From Alteromonas confluentis (GTDB lineage Bacteria > Pseudomonadota > Gammaproteobacteria > Enterobacterales > Alteromonadaceae): a DNA stretch of 64,000 nucleotides. The notes under the pieces are model-generated. The model had not been told where the DNA came from. It did not search any database and was given only the letters and a program-made list of their open reading frames with translations. Each line of letters starts with the position of its first letter. The stretch's first letter is position 1. The stretch lies in assembly GCF_001757105.1 (NCBI RefSeq), contig NZ_MDHN01000041.1, positions 62,001 to 126,000 on the forward strand, written 5' to 3'. Position numbers and translations under genes: made by a program. Below, piece after piece: positions 17,312-27,263 of this stretch.

Positions 17312-19096
17312 TTATAACTCTATCAGTGCCTGACCGGTGGCGACACTGTCGCCCTCTTTAGCGAGAATAGTACTAACCGTTCCGTCGAAGGCAGAGCGTA
17401 TTTCCGTCTCCATTTTCATGGCTTCCAGAATGATCACCACGTCACCGTTAGCCACAACATCGCCCGGACTAACCAGTACCTTAAACACATTTCCGGACAG
17501 CGGTGCGTTGATAGTCTGGCCGCTGGCCGATGGTGCTGGCTCCGCAGACGAGGCCGGCGCAGTGGCTGCAGCCGGTGTCACGCTGGTTAGCGTGCCGGAA
17601 TCAGCCACTTCCACGTGATACACCTTGCCATCCACTTTGACATCGTAACTGGAAGGCTGACCCGTAGCTCGTGGAGCAACAGCAGGCGCTGTAGCCACTT
17701 CCGGTTCTTTGCCTGGCGCAGGTTCAAACGCGTCCGGATTCCCACGGTTCTGCAGGAACTTCAGACCGATTTGCGGGAACAAGGCGTAAGTGAGTACATC
17801 GTCGACTTGTTCATCCGCCAGCAGGAAGCCTTTGTCTTTAGCCAGTGCCGCCAGATCATCGGTGAGGCTTTCCATTTCCGGCTTGAGCAGATCCGCTGGT
17901 CGACAGGTTACCGGCTCGCCACCGTCAAGCACCCGGGCCTGTAATTCAGCATTCACTGGCGCCGCCGTGGCACCGTATTCACCTTTCAGTACACCAGCCG
18001 TTTCTTTGGAAATGCTTTTGTAACGCTCGCCGGTCAGCACGTTAAGTACCGCCTGTGTACCCACGATTTGCGACGTTGGTGTCACCAACGGAATAAAGCC
18101 GAGATCTTCACGCACCCGCGGAATTTCTTTCAGCACCTCGTCAAACTTGTCTTCCGCGCCCTGCTCTTTCAGCTGGCTTTCCATATTGGTGAGCATGCCG
18201 CCCGGCACCTGCGCGAGCAGAATGCGGGCATCCACCCCTTTCAGGCTGCCTTCGAATTTAGCGTATTTCTTTCTCACATTACGGAAGTAAGCGGCGATTT
18301 CTTCCAGGCCTTCCAGCGACAGGCCGGTGTCTCTTTCTGTGCCCTCGAGAGCCGAGACAATTGTTTCGGTAGCACTGTGACCATAGGTCATACTCATTGA
18401 GGAAATTGCGGTATCCAGCATGTCGATGCCAGCATCAATGGCTTTCTGATAGGTCGCTGTGCTCAGGCCGGTCGTCGCATGACACTGCATGGCAATAGGC
18501 ACCTGCACGGTTTCTTTCAGGCGGGTAACCAGCGTTTCACACTCGTAAGGTTTCAGCAGACCAGCCATATCTTTAATACAGATGGAATGCACGCCCATGT
18601 CTTCGAGCTGCTTCGCCATATCCACCCAGCCATCGATAGTGTGCATGGGGCTGATGGTATAGGACATGGTGCCCTGCGCGTGGGCGCCACAATCAATGGC
18701 GGCTTTCACGGCGGTTTGCAGATTACGGACATCGTTCATGGCATCAAAAATACGGAACACGTCCACGCCATTATCATGGGCTCGTTCAACAAAGCGGGTC
18801 ACCACGTCATCCGCGTAGTGACGGTAGCCAAGCAAGTTCTGACCGCGCAGCAGCATTTGCTGCTTCGTTTTCGGCATCGCCTTTTTCAATGCACGAATAC
18901 GTTCCCAGGGATCTTCCCCAAGATAACGGATACAGGCGTCGAAGGTTGCACCGCCCCAGGATTCCACAGACCAGAATCCAGCATCATCGAGTTTACTGGC
19001 AATGGGTAACATGTCTTCAAGACGCATGCGAGTGGCCAGTAAGGACTGGTGAGCGTCACGGAGAACTAATTCTGTTAGTGCCAACGGCTTAGACAT
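17312..19096 (-). CDS. oadA: oxaloacetate decarboxylase, alpha subunit
   Basis: 594 residues. The carboxyltransferase TIM-barrel (about 1-300) begins [19 protein letters not shown] with the metal-binding Asp and shows [15 protein letters not shown]. The PYC/OADA middle domain follows, then an Ala/Pro-rich linker (about 475-525) and the C-terminal biotinyl domain with EAMKMETEI, whose second Lys is biotinylated. It transfers the carboxyl from oxaloacetate to biotin. The 18-nt gap after oadG and 3-nt gap before oadB indicate one operon. Confidence 0.95.
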   Translation of the reverse strand: MSKPLALTELVLRDAHQSLLATRMRLEDMLPIASKLDDAGFWSVESWGGATFDACIRYLGEDPWERIRALKKAMPKTKQQMLLRGQNLLGYRHYADDVVTRFVERAHDNGVDVFRIFDAMNDVRNLQTAVKAAIDCGAHAQGTMSYTISPMHTIDGWVDMAKQLEDMGVHSICIKDMAGLLKPYECETLVTRLKETVQVPIAMQCHATTGLSTATYQKAIDAGIDMLDTAISSMSMTYGHSATETIVSALEGTERDTGLSLEGLEEIAAYFRNVRKKYAKFEGSLKGVDARILLAQVPGGMLTNMESQLKEQGAEDKFDEVLKEIPRVREDLGFIPLVTPTSQIVGTQAVLNVLTGERYKSISKETAGVLKGEYGATAAPVNAELQARVLDGGEPVTCRPADLLKPEMESLTDDLAALAKDKGFLLADEQVDDVLTYALFPQIGLKFLQNRGNPDAFEPAPGKEPEVATAPAVAPRATGQPSSYDVKVDGKVYHVEVADSGTLTSVTPAAATAPASSAEPAPSASGQTINAPLSGNVFKVLVSPGDVVANGDVVIILEAMKMETEIRSAFDGTVSTILAKEGDSVATGQALIEL

Positions 19097-19114
19097 AGTG
19101 ATTCCTCTTTAAAT

Positions 19115-19381
19115 CTATTTCTGATTATTTCGGTGCTGGTGAACGGCAGCGGTTATCGCTGCTATCGTTCCGGCGCTAACTGTGTTGTCTTTCGCTGTCG
19201 GCGCAGCCCGGGAGCGAACCGGCGCGGCTGCGGGTTCCTCGCCGGGAAACTTTTCGCAATACCAGGCAATGCAACGCACACCACCAATTAACAGCGCCAG
19301 GAAAGCAAATACAAATGCCATACCGGTCACCATCAGTGTGGCGGCTTCGCCCAGTAGGCTGCTCATGGATTCAGGGGCCAT
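19115..19381 (-). CDS. oadG: oxaloacetate decarboxylase, gamma subunit
   Basis: 88 residues. One N-terminal membrane helix (GEAATLMVTGMAFVFAFLALLIGG), then a short cytoplasmic tail with an Ala/Pro-rich linker and a terminal ITAAVHQHRNN stretch, the histidine-containing end expected to bind Zn and hold OadA. First gene of oadGAB, with an AGAGGT ribosome-binding site. Small and divergent, but context makes the call firm. Confidence 0.92.
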   Translation of the reverse strand: MAPESMSSLLGEAATLMVTGMAFVFAFLALLIGGVRCIAWYCEKFPGEEPAAAPVRSRAAPTAKDNTVSAGTIAAITAAVHQHRNNQK

Positions 19382-19733
19382 ATAAATTACCTCTAATTTT
19401 GGTGAAGCGAATAATTATCATGTTGAAAATGCAAAAACAATGGGACTTCAGACCTATAAATTAAATAAATATGCGAGATTACAGCATAAAAGCACGCGAC
19501 ATTTTGCTTTTGGTCAATTAAACAGAACGGTGAAGACCTGTGATCAGGATTTATTTTTGTACAAATTATCATCATTGTGGGCCATTTCCCATTATTAGCA
19601 AGGGGCAAACGATGACAGTGCGATGCTATGTACGGCACCGGGCCCTTAAACGAGAGCAGCCAAACTGATGATTTGAAAGAATGTGTGAAACGTCGATGTT
19701 AGAGAGAAGAAGAAAAAGCATATAGCAGAAATG
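19382..19733. other. non-coding stretch between oadG and the tRNA terminator
   Basis: About 350 bp with no convincing gene. The only sizeable frame (minus strand, 19393-19638, 81 codons) has no recognisable family, no good start context and would occupy the oad promoter region. The oadG promoter presumably lies here, but I could not identify convincing -35/-10 elements or an operator. Confidence 0.5.
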
Positions 19734-19760
19734 AAAAAGCCCACCAGATGGTGGGCTTTT
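19734..19760 (-). terminator. rho-independent terminator after the tRNA cluster
   Basis: Minus-strand stem AGCCCACC / GGTGGGCT with loop ATCT, followed by a T-run. It lies 5 nt beyond the 3' CCA of the last tRNA-Arg. Confidence 0.9.
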
Positions 19761-19765
19761 CAATG

Positions 19766-19842
19766 TGGCGCGTGTGGAAGGATTCGAACCTCCGACCGCC
19801 TGGTTCGTAGCCAGGTACTCTATCCAGCTGAGCTACACACGC
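19766..19842 (-). tRNA. tRNA-Arg(ACG), copy 1
   Basis: 77-nt cloverleaf on the minus strand: acceptor GCGTGTG / CACACGC, discriminator G, encoded CCA. The anticodon arm CCTGG-CTACGAA-CCAGG gives anticodon ACG (ICG after deamination), reading CGU/CGC/CGA. The T-loop GGTTCGAATCC is present. Identical to the second copy 49 nt upstream. Confidence 0.97.
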
Positions 19843-19852
19843 TTTAAGTATA

Positions 19853-19874
19853 CTTTTACGTTTTACCGTAAAAG
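19853..19874. other. inverted repeat between the two tRNA-Arg genes
   Basis: CTTTTACG and CGTAAAAG form a perfect 8-bp stem around TTTTAC. No U-tract follows, so it may be a processing or spacer structure in the tRNA transcript rather than a terminator. Confidence 0.4.
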
Positions 19875-19891
19875 GTGGTGCTTTTGTAAGT

Positions 19892-19968
19892 TGGCGCGTG
19901 TGGAAGGATTCGAACCTCCGACCGCCTGGTTCGTAGCCAGGTACTCTATCCAGCTGAGCTACACACGC
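19892..19968 (-). tRNA. tRNA-Arg(ACG), copy 2
   Basis: 77-nt gene identical to copy 1, with anticodon ACG and encoded CCA. Probably co-transcribed with tRNA-Ser and copy 1. Confidence 0.97.
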
Positions 19969-20010
19969 GCATTAAAACTTATTGTTGGCCACCACTTCCA
20001 ACCTTAATAG

Positions 20011-20101
20011 TGGCGGAGAGGGAGGGATTCGAACCCTCGATACCAGTAATAGGTATGGTTCCTTAGCAGGGAACTGGTTTCAGCCACTCACCCACCTCTC
20101 C
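20011..20101 (-). tRNA. tRNA-Ser(GCT)
   Basis: 91-nt type II tRNA: acceptor GGAGAGG paired with the 3' end, anticodon stem GTTCC / GGAAC with loop CTGCTAA giving anticodon GCT (reads AGU/AGC). It has a long variable arm (CATACC...GGTATC), T-loop GGTTCGAATCC and encoded CCA. The position after csrA is the common gammaproteobacterial arrangement. Confidence 0.97.
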
Positions 20102-20227
20102 GTAACAGTGGTGCGCATTTTACTGATACTCGTGAGGGAGTCAAACCCTTTTTTCAATAAAATGAATCGTATGCTGCCATTTTAAACAAATCGAATAAAA
20201 AGCCAACTTTTCCACGTTACGAAGACT

Positions 20228-20255
20228 AAAAAGGCCGGGTAAACCGGCCTTTTTT
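20228..20255 (-). terminator. rho-independent terminator of csrA
   Basis: Stem AAGGCCGG / CCGGCCTT with loop GTAAA, A-run on the left (T-run on the minus strand) and T-run on the right. It lies 10 nt after the csrA stop. Confidence 0.9.
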
Positions 20256-20264
20256 CGTTGGTGT

Positions 20265-20459
20265 TTATTCGGCAGTATTGCCGGGCTGACCACCTTTTTC
20301 AGCCTGAATGCGCATGTAAATTTCTTCACGATGCACTGATACTTCTTTTGGCGCATTCACACCAATACGTACCTGGTTACCCTTAACCCCTAATACAGTC
20401 ACGGTAACATCATCACCTACCATCAGGGTTTCACCTACACGACGAGTCAATATAAGCAT
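20265..20459 (-). CDS. csrA: carbon storage regulator CsrA
   Basis: 64 residues. Global post-transcriptional regulator that binds GGA motifs in mRNA leaders. The full family signature is present: [18 protein letters not shown] at the start and [19 protein letters not shown], including the RNA-binding Arg/Val-His region. Length is typical. It lies downstream of alaS and upstream of tRNA-Ser/tRNA-Arg, a conserved neighbourhood. Confidence 0.97.
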   Translation of the reverse strand: MLILTRRVGETLMVGDDVTVTVLGVKGNQVRIGVNAPKEVSVHREEIYMRIQAEKGGQPGNTAE

Positions 20460-20592
20460 TCGCTTGCTCCTGTCCTTTAAAAATGAACTTTCCCTTAACT
20501 TTCGTCACTCGTCGGCACGACCCGACGGTAACAGCAGTGATTCCCTGTTTCCATGTCACTTAAGAAACTCACTGTATACCTTAGATACTGGA

Positions 20593-23190
20593 TTATAGCT
20601 TATCTGACAGATATGCGTTAACTGACGCCAATGCACCTTTCAGATTCTCTGGCTGACTACCACCGGCTTGCGCCATGTCTGGTCTGCCACCGCCCTTTCC
20701 ACCAACCTGTGAGGCAATAAAGTTTACCAGTTCTCCTGCTTTAACTTTGCCGGTTAGCTGTTTGGTGACACCTACAATTAAACTGACTTTAGCACCATCA
20801 GCCATACCTAGTACTACGATGCCTTCGCCGATTCGGTTTTTAAGATCGTCCATCATTCCACGTAATGCTTTCGACTCAACGCCTTCAAGCTCGGAAATCA
20901 GCACTTTCACGCCATTGATATCCTGGGCCTCGCCTAAGAGATCAGCGCCCTGTTGCGCAGCCAATTTTTGCTTCGCTGCGGTAAGTGCTTTTTCCAAATC
21001 TTTAGTTTGCGCCTGCAATGCACCGATACGGTCAATCAGGCCTGTACTATCTGTTTTTAATAATCCTGCTGCGGTTTGTAACTGAATCTGTTGTTGTTGC
21101 ACATATTCAACTGCCGCTGCGCCAGTTATCGCTTCTATGCGACGAACGCCTGATGCAATGCCGCTTTCTGAGGTGATCTTGAATAAACCGATATCACCGG
21201 TGCGCTGAACGTGAGTACCGCCACAAAGCTCTACCGAGAATGGGCCCATGGTTACTACGCGCACTTTCTCGTCATACTTCTCACCGAACAATGCCATGGC
21301 ACCGGAAGCCTTCGCTTCATCCAGTTCCATCAGTTCTGTCTTCAATGAATGGTTCGCACGAATTTCCTCGTTCACGCGATTTTCAACCTGCAGAAGCTGT
21401 TCTGGCGTGACCGCTTCAAAATGAGAGAAGTCAAAACGCATACGGGCTGCTTCAACCAGTGAACCTTTCTGCGTTACGTGGTCACCGAGGATTTCACGTA
21501 ATGCCGCGTGCAGTAAGTGAGTAGCACTGTGATTTTTCTTCACTGCTTCGCGTTTGGCGTTATCAATCGCGGCCGTGACTTTTTCACCCTTCTTAATCTC
21601 ACCAACCACTTTACCTTTATGGGCAAAAGCGTTACCCATTTTCTGGGTATCAGAAACAATAAACTCGCCGCCTGCTACTTTAAGCACGCCGCTGTCGCCG
21701 GCCTGACCACCCGATTCTGCATAAAACGGAGTTTGATCCAGTACCACAACCCCTTCCTGTCCATCGGTCAACGTGTCGGTAAACTGGTTGTCGAAGATCA
21801 GCTCAACGATGTTCGCTTCACCGTCAACATCGTTATAGCCGGTGAACGATGTTGTATGATCGATTTTCAATAAGTCGTTATAGTTCGCGCCAAAATTGCT
21901 CGCTTCTTTTGCACGGTTGCGCTGGGCTTCCATGGCTTTTTCGAAACCGGCTTCATCAATTTTCACGTTGTGTTCACGGGCCACATCGTTAGTCAGGTCT
22001 ACCGGGAAACCGTAAGTATCATAAAGCTTGAATACTACTTCACCCGGAATTGTGTCACCTTCCAGGGCAGACAACGCGTCATTCAGCATATTCATACCGC
22101 GCTCAAGGGTTTTACTGAACTGCTCTTCTTCTACGCGCAGTACTTTCTCAATAACCGGTTGTTGATCAGCCAGTTCAGGATAAAACTCGCCCATTTCCTT
22201 CACCAGTGCCGCTACCAGCTTGTAGAAGAAAATGTCTTTGGCGCCCAATTGATAGCCATGACGTACCGCACGACGAATAATACGACGCAGTACATAACCA
22301 CGACCTTCGTTGCTTGGCATAACGCCATCACACACTAAGAAGCCGCATGAACGAATGTGGTCCGCTACCACGCGCAAAGATTTGTTTTCCAGATCGGTTG
22401 CGCCAGTGATGTCAGCTGTCGCTTTAATGAGGTTCTGGAACAAGTCGATTTCATAGTTGCTGTGCACATTTTGAAGAATGGCAGAAATACGCTCAAGGCC
22501 CATACCGGTATCAATAGAAGGCTTCGGCAGCGGCTCCATGGTGCCATCGGCTTGCTTATTGAACTGCATGAAAACCAGGTTCCAGATTTCAATGAAGCGG
22601 TCGCCGTCTTCTTCTGGCGTGCCCGGAGGACCACCCCAAATGTGCTCGCCGTGATCGTAGAAAATCTCGGAACACGGACCACACGGGCCGGTATCACCCA
22701 TGGACCAGAAGTTATCGGAGGTATTGATGCGGATAATTTTTTCTGCTGGCACGCCGATCTCGTTTTCCCAGATAGCGAACGCCTCATCATCTTCCGAATA
22801 CACGGTTACCAACAGCTTTTCTTTTGGCAGACCCAGTTCAACGGTAAGAAAATTCCATGCAAAGCTGATTGCTTCTTTTTTAAAGTAATCACCAAAGCTG
22901 AAGTTACCTAACATCTCAAAGAAGGTGTGGTGGCGAGCGGTGTAGCCTACGTTTTCTAAATCGTTATGTTTACCACCTGCACGAACGCAGCGCTGAGAAG
23001 AAACTGCGCGGCTATAGCTGCGCTTTTCTGCCCCTAAGAACACGTCCTTGAACTGGTTCATACCCGCATTGGTGAACAGGAGTGTAGGATCATCTGCCGG
23101 CACCAGAGAAGAACTTGCCACTGCCTGGTGGCCGTGACTCTTAAAGTAATCGATAAACTTTTGGCGTATGTCAGCAGTTGATAATGTCAT
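20593..23190 (-). CDS. alaS: alanyl-tRNA synthetase
   Basis: 865 residues, the normal length. Charges tRNA-Ala. The class II catalytic core (about 1-240) starts with [17 protein letters not shown] and contains [17 protein letters not shown]. The editing domain has the metal-binding [11 protein letters not shown] (HxxxH) and [13 protein letters not shown] motifs, and the C-terminal oligomerisation domain ends with the glycine-rich [15 protein letters not shown]. Ends 133 nt before csrA. Confidence 0.98.
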   Translation of the reverse strand: MTLSTADIRQKFIDYFKSHGHQAVASSSLVPADDPTLLFTNAGMNQFKDVFLGAEKRSYSRAVSSQRCVRAGGKHNDLENVGYTARHHTFFEMLGNFSFGDYFKKEAISFAWNFLTVELGLPKEKLLVTVYSEDDEAFAIWENEIGVPAEKIIRINTSDNFWSMGDTGPCGPCSEIFYDHGEHIWGGPPGTPEEDGDRFIEIWNLVFMQFNKQADGTMEPLPKPSIDTGMGLERISAILQNVHSNYEIDLFQNLIKATADITGATDLENKSLRVVADHIRSCGFLVCDGVMPSNEGRGYVLRRIIRRAVRHGYQLGAKDIFFYKLVAALVKEMGEFYPELADQQPVIEKVLRVEEEQFSKTLERGMNMLNDALSALEGDTIPGEVVFKLYDTYGFPVDLTNDVAREHNVKIDEAGFEKAMEAQRNRAKEASNFGANYNDLLKIDHTTSFTGYNDVDGEANIVELIFDNQFTDTLTDGQEGVVVLDQTPFYAESGGQAGDSGVLKVAGGEFIVSDTQKMGNAFAHKGKVVGEIKKGEKVTAAIDNAKREAVKKNHSATHLLHAALREILGDHVTQKGSLVEAARMRFDFSHFEAVTPEQLLQVENRVNEEIRANHSLKTELMELDEAKASGAMALFGEKYDEKVRVVTMGPFSVELCGGTHVQRTGDIGLFKITSESGIASGVRRIEAITGAAAVEYVQQQQIQLQTAAGLLKTDSTGLIDRIGALQAQTKDLEKALTAAKQKLAAQQGADLLGEAQDINGVKVLISELEGVESKALRGMMDDLKNRIGEGIVVLGMADGAKVSLIVGVTKQLTGKVKAGELVNFIASQVGGKGGGRPDMAQAGGSQPENLKGALASVNAYLSDKL

Positions 23191-23286
23191 TGAAATCCAA
23201 ACTTCCTACTTTTATTAACAGTGCACATCCCATCGGTGCTAGGGAAAATATCCGCGATGTACCGAAGATGCATGAAAATGGTGGGG

Positions 23287-23324
23287 AAAATGGCACCTGA
23301 ACAGGTGCGCCGCCCGCAGGGCGC
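23287..23324 (-). terminator. hairpins between recX and alaS, possible recX terminator
   Basis: On the minus strand a GC-rich hairpin (GCGCC / GGCGC arms) precedes GCACCT-GTTC-AGGTGC and then, after CCA, a TTTT run. The short U-tract makes this a moderate terminator candidate upstream of alaS. Confidence 0.45.
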
Positions 23325-23381
23325 AAACATATCATGGAAAGCGCGTGGTTGTTAAGGATTCGCTGCTAATTTAGTCGGGTT

Positions 23382-23831
23382 TTAGTCGCCATTGACGGCA
23401 TATTGGATTTGGTCACGGGTAAAGCCGCGATAATTCATAAACTGCATTTGTTTTTGACGGGCTTTAAAGTCAGTTTCCCTGCCCTCACCAAATTTCTTGA
23501 TTTTTACGTTTAGCGCCAACTCAAACCAATCTACATCGGCCTCTTTCATGGCTTCCTGCACCACATAATGATCAATCTGATGTTGCGATAATTCTCGTTG
23601 TATTCGTTCAGGCCCAATCCCTTTCGACGCACAGGCGCGAACTCGCATTTCAGCATAGCGACCATCGCTTTGAATATCAGCCTCGGTGAACTCCTGCAGA
23701 ACCGGCAAATATGCCTCTGGGTCAAACCCCTTTTGGCTTAGCTTTGTGCGGGCTTCGACCCTACTGTGCTCTCGTCGTGCCAGCATGCGGGTAATCGCGT
23801 CAATAATGATTTTGCGGTTGGGGTCTGTCAT
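23382..23831 (-). CDS. recX: RecX regulatory protein
   Basis: 149 residues. RecX binds RecA filaments and limits their recombinase activity. The family pattern of three tandem helical repeats is visible: AITRMLARREHSRVEARTKLSQKGF, then IQSDGRYAEMRVRACASKGIGPERIQREL, then KARQKQMQFMNYRGFTRDQIQYAV. Usually recA lies immediately upstream; here the upstream neighbour, 73 nt away, is a divergent FemAB-like gene, while alaS downstream is conserved. Confidence 0.92.
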   Translation of the reverse strand: MTDPNRKIIIDAITRMLARREHSRVEARTKLSQKGFDPEAYLPVLQEFTEADIQSDGRYAEMRVRACASKGIGPERIQRELSQHQIDHYVVQEAMKEADVDWFELALNVKIKKFGEGRETDFKARQKQMQFMNYRGFTRDQIQYAVNGD

Positions 23832-23904
23832 GGTGTCGGATTATCAGATTTCTAACTAACATTGGCTTTATATTGACAGCGTGTTCTGATGAACAGCTAA
23901 CTTC

Positions 23905-25137
23905 GTGTCTGAGATGAAATATACCACATCCTTTGTCACATCTATTAATGCAATACCAGCACCCGCCTGGCAAGCGCTTGCATCGTCTGCCGGGCCGTTT
24001 TTGCAATATCCGCTTCTGTCAGCCATGGAAAATACGGACTGCGTGGGTGAAGGGACAGGCTGGCATCCGTATTTTTTGCTGGTACATCACAAGTCAAAAC
24101 TGATTGCCGCCATGCCTGGTTATCTGAAAGCCGACAGCTACGGCGAATACGTGTTCGACCACGGTTGGGCGCATGCCTATGAGCAACATGGTTTGGATTA
24201 TTATCCAAAATGGATTAGCGCTATTCCTTTTACTCCCGTTACCGGCCCAAGGTTACTGGTTGCAGATGGATACAACGCTGACGACTTACTTCCCACTATC
24301 CGCGCTTCGCTCAATACCTTGCTAAACGATGGCGTGTCATCGCTGCATATTCTGTTCAGCCCTCAGGCTGATTCACCATCCTGGCAACAGAATGGTTTTG
24401 CCCGGCGCTATTCCGTACAGTTTCAGTGGTACAACTATGGGTACGAAACTGAAGATGATTTCACCGCCGCACTAACATCAAGAAAACGCCGTTCACTGCG
24501 AAAATCACGTCAAAAACTGGATGCAGCTGGGGTTACCATCCAGCGTATTAAAGGTGCCGAACTGACTGACGACGATATTCAGTTTTTTATTCTCTGTTAC
24601 CAGCAAACTTATCTAAAGCGGTCGGGACATAGCGGGTATCTCACCCCTGACTTCTTCGAATCTATTTTCCGTACTATGGCTGACCACACTCTGTTAGTGA
24701 AGGCGTCCAGAAACGGGAAACCGGTTGCCAGCGCACTGTTTTTTTACGATGCACAGGGCCTTTATGGCCGCTATTGGGGGAGCCTGCAGGACATCGATGG
24801 GCTGCATTTCGAATCTTGTTACAATCAAGGCATTGCATTCGCCATTGAGCATGGATTACCTTTGTTTAATCCAGGGACACAAGGTGAACATAAAATTTTA
24901 CGCGGCTTCGAGCCTACCTTTTGTGTGTCTCTTCACCATTTATTTGATAACCGTTTCCATAGTGCTGTAGAAGAATTTTTACATCAGGAAACGCCACAAA
25001 TTTCCCATTACTTCCAACAGGCGGCAACTGTGTTACCGTTTAACGAAGCAATGACAAATAAACTGAAAACAACAAGTACAGCAGCTGTCACACCCGACGC
25101 TGCCATAACGACAAAGAGAAACGACAATGAAGTATAA
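23905..25137 (+). CDS. FemAB-like/GNAT-fold protein (peptidogalycan biosynthesis/recognition family)
   Basis: 410 residues from a GTG (an ATG three codons later is also possible). Matches the FemAB-like GNAT family (COG3146 type): an N-terminal half with GWHPYFLLVHHKSKLIAAMPGYLK and SYGEYVFDHGWAHAYEQHG, a basic RKRRSLRKSRQKL segment mid-protein, and the C-terminal acyltransferase-like half with RYWGSLQDIDGLHFESCYNQGI and FNPGTQGEHKILRGFEP. Biochemical function is unproven; the family is thought to transfer aminoacyl or acyl groups. It overlaps the next gene by 11 nt. Confidence 0.82.
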   Translation: MSEMKYTTSFVTSINAIPAPAWQALASSAGPFLQYPLLSAMENTDCVGEGTGWHPYFLLVHHKSKLIAAMPGYLKADSYGEYVFDHGWAHAYEQHGLDYYPKWISAIPFTPVTGPRLLVADGYNADDLLPTIRASLNTLLNDGVSSLHILFSPQADSPSWQQNGFARRYSVQFQWYNYGYETEDDFTAALTSRKRRSLRKSRQKLDAAGVTIQRIKGAELTDDDIQFFILCYQQTYLKRSGHSGYLTPDFFESIFRTMADHTLLVKASRNGKPVASALFFYDAQGLYGRYWGSLQDIDGLHFESCYNQGIAFAIEHGLPLFNPGTQGEHKILRGFEPTFCVSLHHLFDNRFHSAVEEFLHQETPQISHYFQQAATVLPFNEAMTNKLKTTSTAAVTPDAAITTKRNDNEV

Positions 25138-27208
25138 GTTACTTGCTGCCACTATTGCTGCAGCACTCAGCCTTTCTGGTTGTAGCAAACCGGAACAGTC
25201 GGCGTCTTCCGCTCCGGCAAAAGAATCACAAACTACAGCAGAAGCCGGCAAGCCTGAATTGGGCAGTTTTGGTGTGGATTTAACCGCCATGGATACGTCA
25301 GTTAAACCCGGAGATGACTTCTTTGGTTATGCCAGCGGCACTTGGTATAAAAATTACGAATTACCGGCTGACAAAACTCGCTTTGGTGCGTTTAACGCAT
25401 TACGAGACCGCAGTGAAGAACAGGTAAAAGCTATCGTTGATGACCTGATGACGAAGCAGGATCTCAATACCGAAGAGAAAATGGTTCACGACTTCTATTC
25501 TGCTTACATGGATACCGATACCATCAATGCCCAAGGAATCGAACCCATCTCTGACATTCTTGGCATGATAAGCAAAATTGGTAACCGCGATGACCTTACT
25601 CGTGTCTTTGGTCAGTCATGGTTATACGGCAGTGCCACGCCAATCTATTCTTACCTGGGTTATAACCGCCTCGATCCTAACGAGTATCAGGTAACAGTAG
25701 GTGTAGGTGGTTTAGGTCTGCCAGATCGCGATTACTACCTCAGTGATGAAGAGCGTTTCGTAAAAATTCGCGAAGCCTATGTTGCTCACGTAGAGAAGAT
25801 GTTGGCCTTTGCAGGTGCTGAGAGCCCAGCGGAAGGCGCGCAGCAAATTCTTGAATTGGAAACCCGCATTGCCGATGCGCAGTGGCCCCGTGCGAAACGC
25901 CGTAACCGCGACCTCACCCTGAACCAAATTGAGCGCGCTTCACTGAGCGATGCCTATCCAGGCTTCAACTGGAATACTTTCCTGGCTCAGTCTGATCTGA
26001 AAGCACCAGAACTGAACATCAGTACCCCAGAACCGCTGAAAGATGTCATCAACATCATCAACGAAACCGACCTGGGTATTTGGAAAACCTATCTAACCTT
26101 CCATACCATTAGCAATAATTCTTCATTGCTAAGCGAAGAAATCAATAACGAATCTTTTGATTTCTACAGCCGGACGTTAAATGGTCAGCAAGAGCCTCGC
26201 CCACGTTGGAAGCGCGCTGTTGGACAGCTCTCGGGAACTGAATCACTTGGCTTTGTGCTGGGTAAAATTTACGTTGACCGCTACTTCCCACAAAGCTCAA
26301 AAGCACAAATGTCGGAGCTAGTTGAAAACCTGCGTACCGCACTGGGCAAGCGTATCGATGGCCTTGAGTGGATGGGCGACGAAACCAAAAAAGAAGCACG
26401 CGCTAAACTGGCGGCATTCCGTCCTAAAATCGGTTACCCAGATGAGTGGGTTGACCTGAGTGGTCTTGAAATCAGTAGCGACACACTGGTACAAAATATT
26501 CGTAACTTACGCAAATTCTTCCACGAAAAAGACGTTGAGAACGAGTTGAAGCCAACCGATCGTGAGCGCTGGGGCATGACGCCACAAACCGTGAATGCGT
26601 ATTACAATCCTTCGTTTAACGAAATTGTATTCCCTGCAGCGATTCTGCAGCCACCGTTTTTCGACCCGAACGCTGACCCAGCGGTAAACTATGGCGCAAT
26701 CGGCGGCGTTATTGGTCATGAAATGGGCCACGGTTTCGATGATCAGGGCTCAAAATCTGATGCTAACGGCATTCAGCGTAACTGGTGGACTGATGAAGAT
26801 TTAACAGCGTTCACGGCAAAAGTTGAACAGTTGGGAGCCCAGTACGATGCATACGAGCCAGTAGAAGGCCAGCACGTAAATGGTCAGCTGACCATGGGTG
26901 AAAACATTGGTGACGTGGGCGGTCTGGCAATGGCTTATGAAGCTTATAAGTTAAGCCTTGATGGTAAAGAAGCCCCTGTTATCGACGGTCTTACTGGCGA
27001 TCAGCGTTTCTTCCTGGCATGGGCGCAAGTTTGGCGCGAGAAGCGTACAGAGCAAAGTCTGATTAATCAGCTTCGCACTGACCCGCACTCTCCAGCTCGT
27101 TACCGTACCCTGACACCACGTAACATGGATGCATGGTACGAAGCCTTCGACGTGAAGCCTGGCGATGCACTGTATCTTGCACCAGAAGATCGGGTGCAAA
27201 TCTGGTAA
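25127..27208 (+). CDS. M13 family zinc metallopeptidase lipoprotein (PepO/neprilysin-like)
   Basis: 693 residues. The lipoprotein signal ends in LSGC (Cys at 19), so it is probably membrane-anchored in the periplasm. It begins like M13 enzymes (TAMDTSVKPGDDFFGYASGTWYKNYELP). The zinc site HEMGH (about 531-535) lies in GAIGGVIGHEMGHGFDDQGS, the third ligand in GENIGDVGGLAMAYEAY, and the family C-terminus ends in VQIW. It degrades peptides extracytoplasmically. A 4-nt-scale overlap style with the upstream FemAB-like gene suggests co-expression. Confidence 0.93.
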   Translation: MKYKLLAATIAAALSLSGCSKPEQSASSAPAKESQTTAEAGKPELGSFGVDLTAMDTSVKPGDDFFGYASGTWYKNYELPADKTRFGAFNALRDRSEEQVKAIVDDLMTKQDLNTEEKMVHDFYSAYMDTDTINAQGIEPISDILGMISKIGNRDDLTRVFGQSWLYGSATPIYSYLGYNRLDPNEYQVTVGVGGLGLPDRDYYLSDEERFVKIREAYVAHVEKMLAFAGAESPAEGAQQILELETRIADAQWPRAKRRNRDLTLNQIERASLSDAYPGFNWNTFLAQSDLKAPELNISTPEPLKDVINIINETDLGIWKTYLTFHTISNNSSLLSEEINNESFDFYSRTLNGQQEPRPRWKRAVGQLSGTESLGFVLGKIYVDRYFPQSSKAQMSELVENLRTALGKRIDGLEWMGDETKKEARAKLAAFRPKIGYPDEWVDLSGLEISSDTLVQNIRNLRKFFHEKDVENELKPTDRERWGMTPQTVNAYYNPSFNEIVFPAAILQPPFFDPNADPAVNYGAIGGVIGHEMGHGFDDQGSKSDANGIQRNWWTDEDLTAFTAKVEQLGAQYDAYEPVEGQHVNGQLTMGENIGDVGGLAMAYEAYKLSLDGKEAPVIDGLTGDQRFFLAWAQVWREKRTEQSLINQLRTDPHSPARYRTLTPRNMDAWYEAFDVKPGDALYLAPEDRVQIW

Positions 27209-27220
27209 AAAAGCACAAAT

Positions 27221-27249
27221 AAAAAGGGCTTCCGTTTGGAAGCCCTTTG
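27221..27249. terminator. terminator between the M13 peptidase and SulP genes
   Basis: Stem AAGGGCTTCC / GGAAGCCCTT with loop GTTT. The A-run on the left gives a T-run on the minus strand, serving the CA-SulP operon best; the right side (TTTGTTT) can serve the plus-strand peptidase gene. Confidence 0.88.
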
Positions 27250-27263
27250 TTTATGATTAATGA

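Noticed and set aside
19393..19638. 81-codon minus-strand frame between oadG and the tRNA genes
   Set aside because: No recognisable family, no convincing ribosome-binding site, composition unlike neighbours, and it would occupy the promoter region of oadG.
19765..20007. Open frame reading through both tRNA-Arg genes (ARVEGFEPPTAWFVARYSIQLSYTR twice)
   Set aside because: It is the well-known spurious translation of the strand opposite to tRNA genes; both copies fall exactly on the tRNA-Arg cloverleafs.
22357..22911. 184-codon plus-strand frame opposite alaS
   Set aside because: Antisense shadow of the conserved AlaS catalytic domain; no family resemblance.
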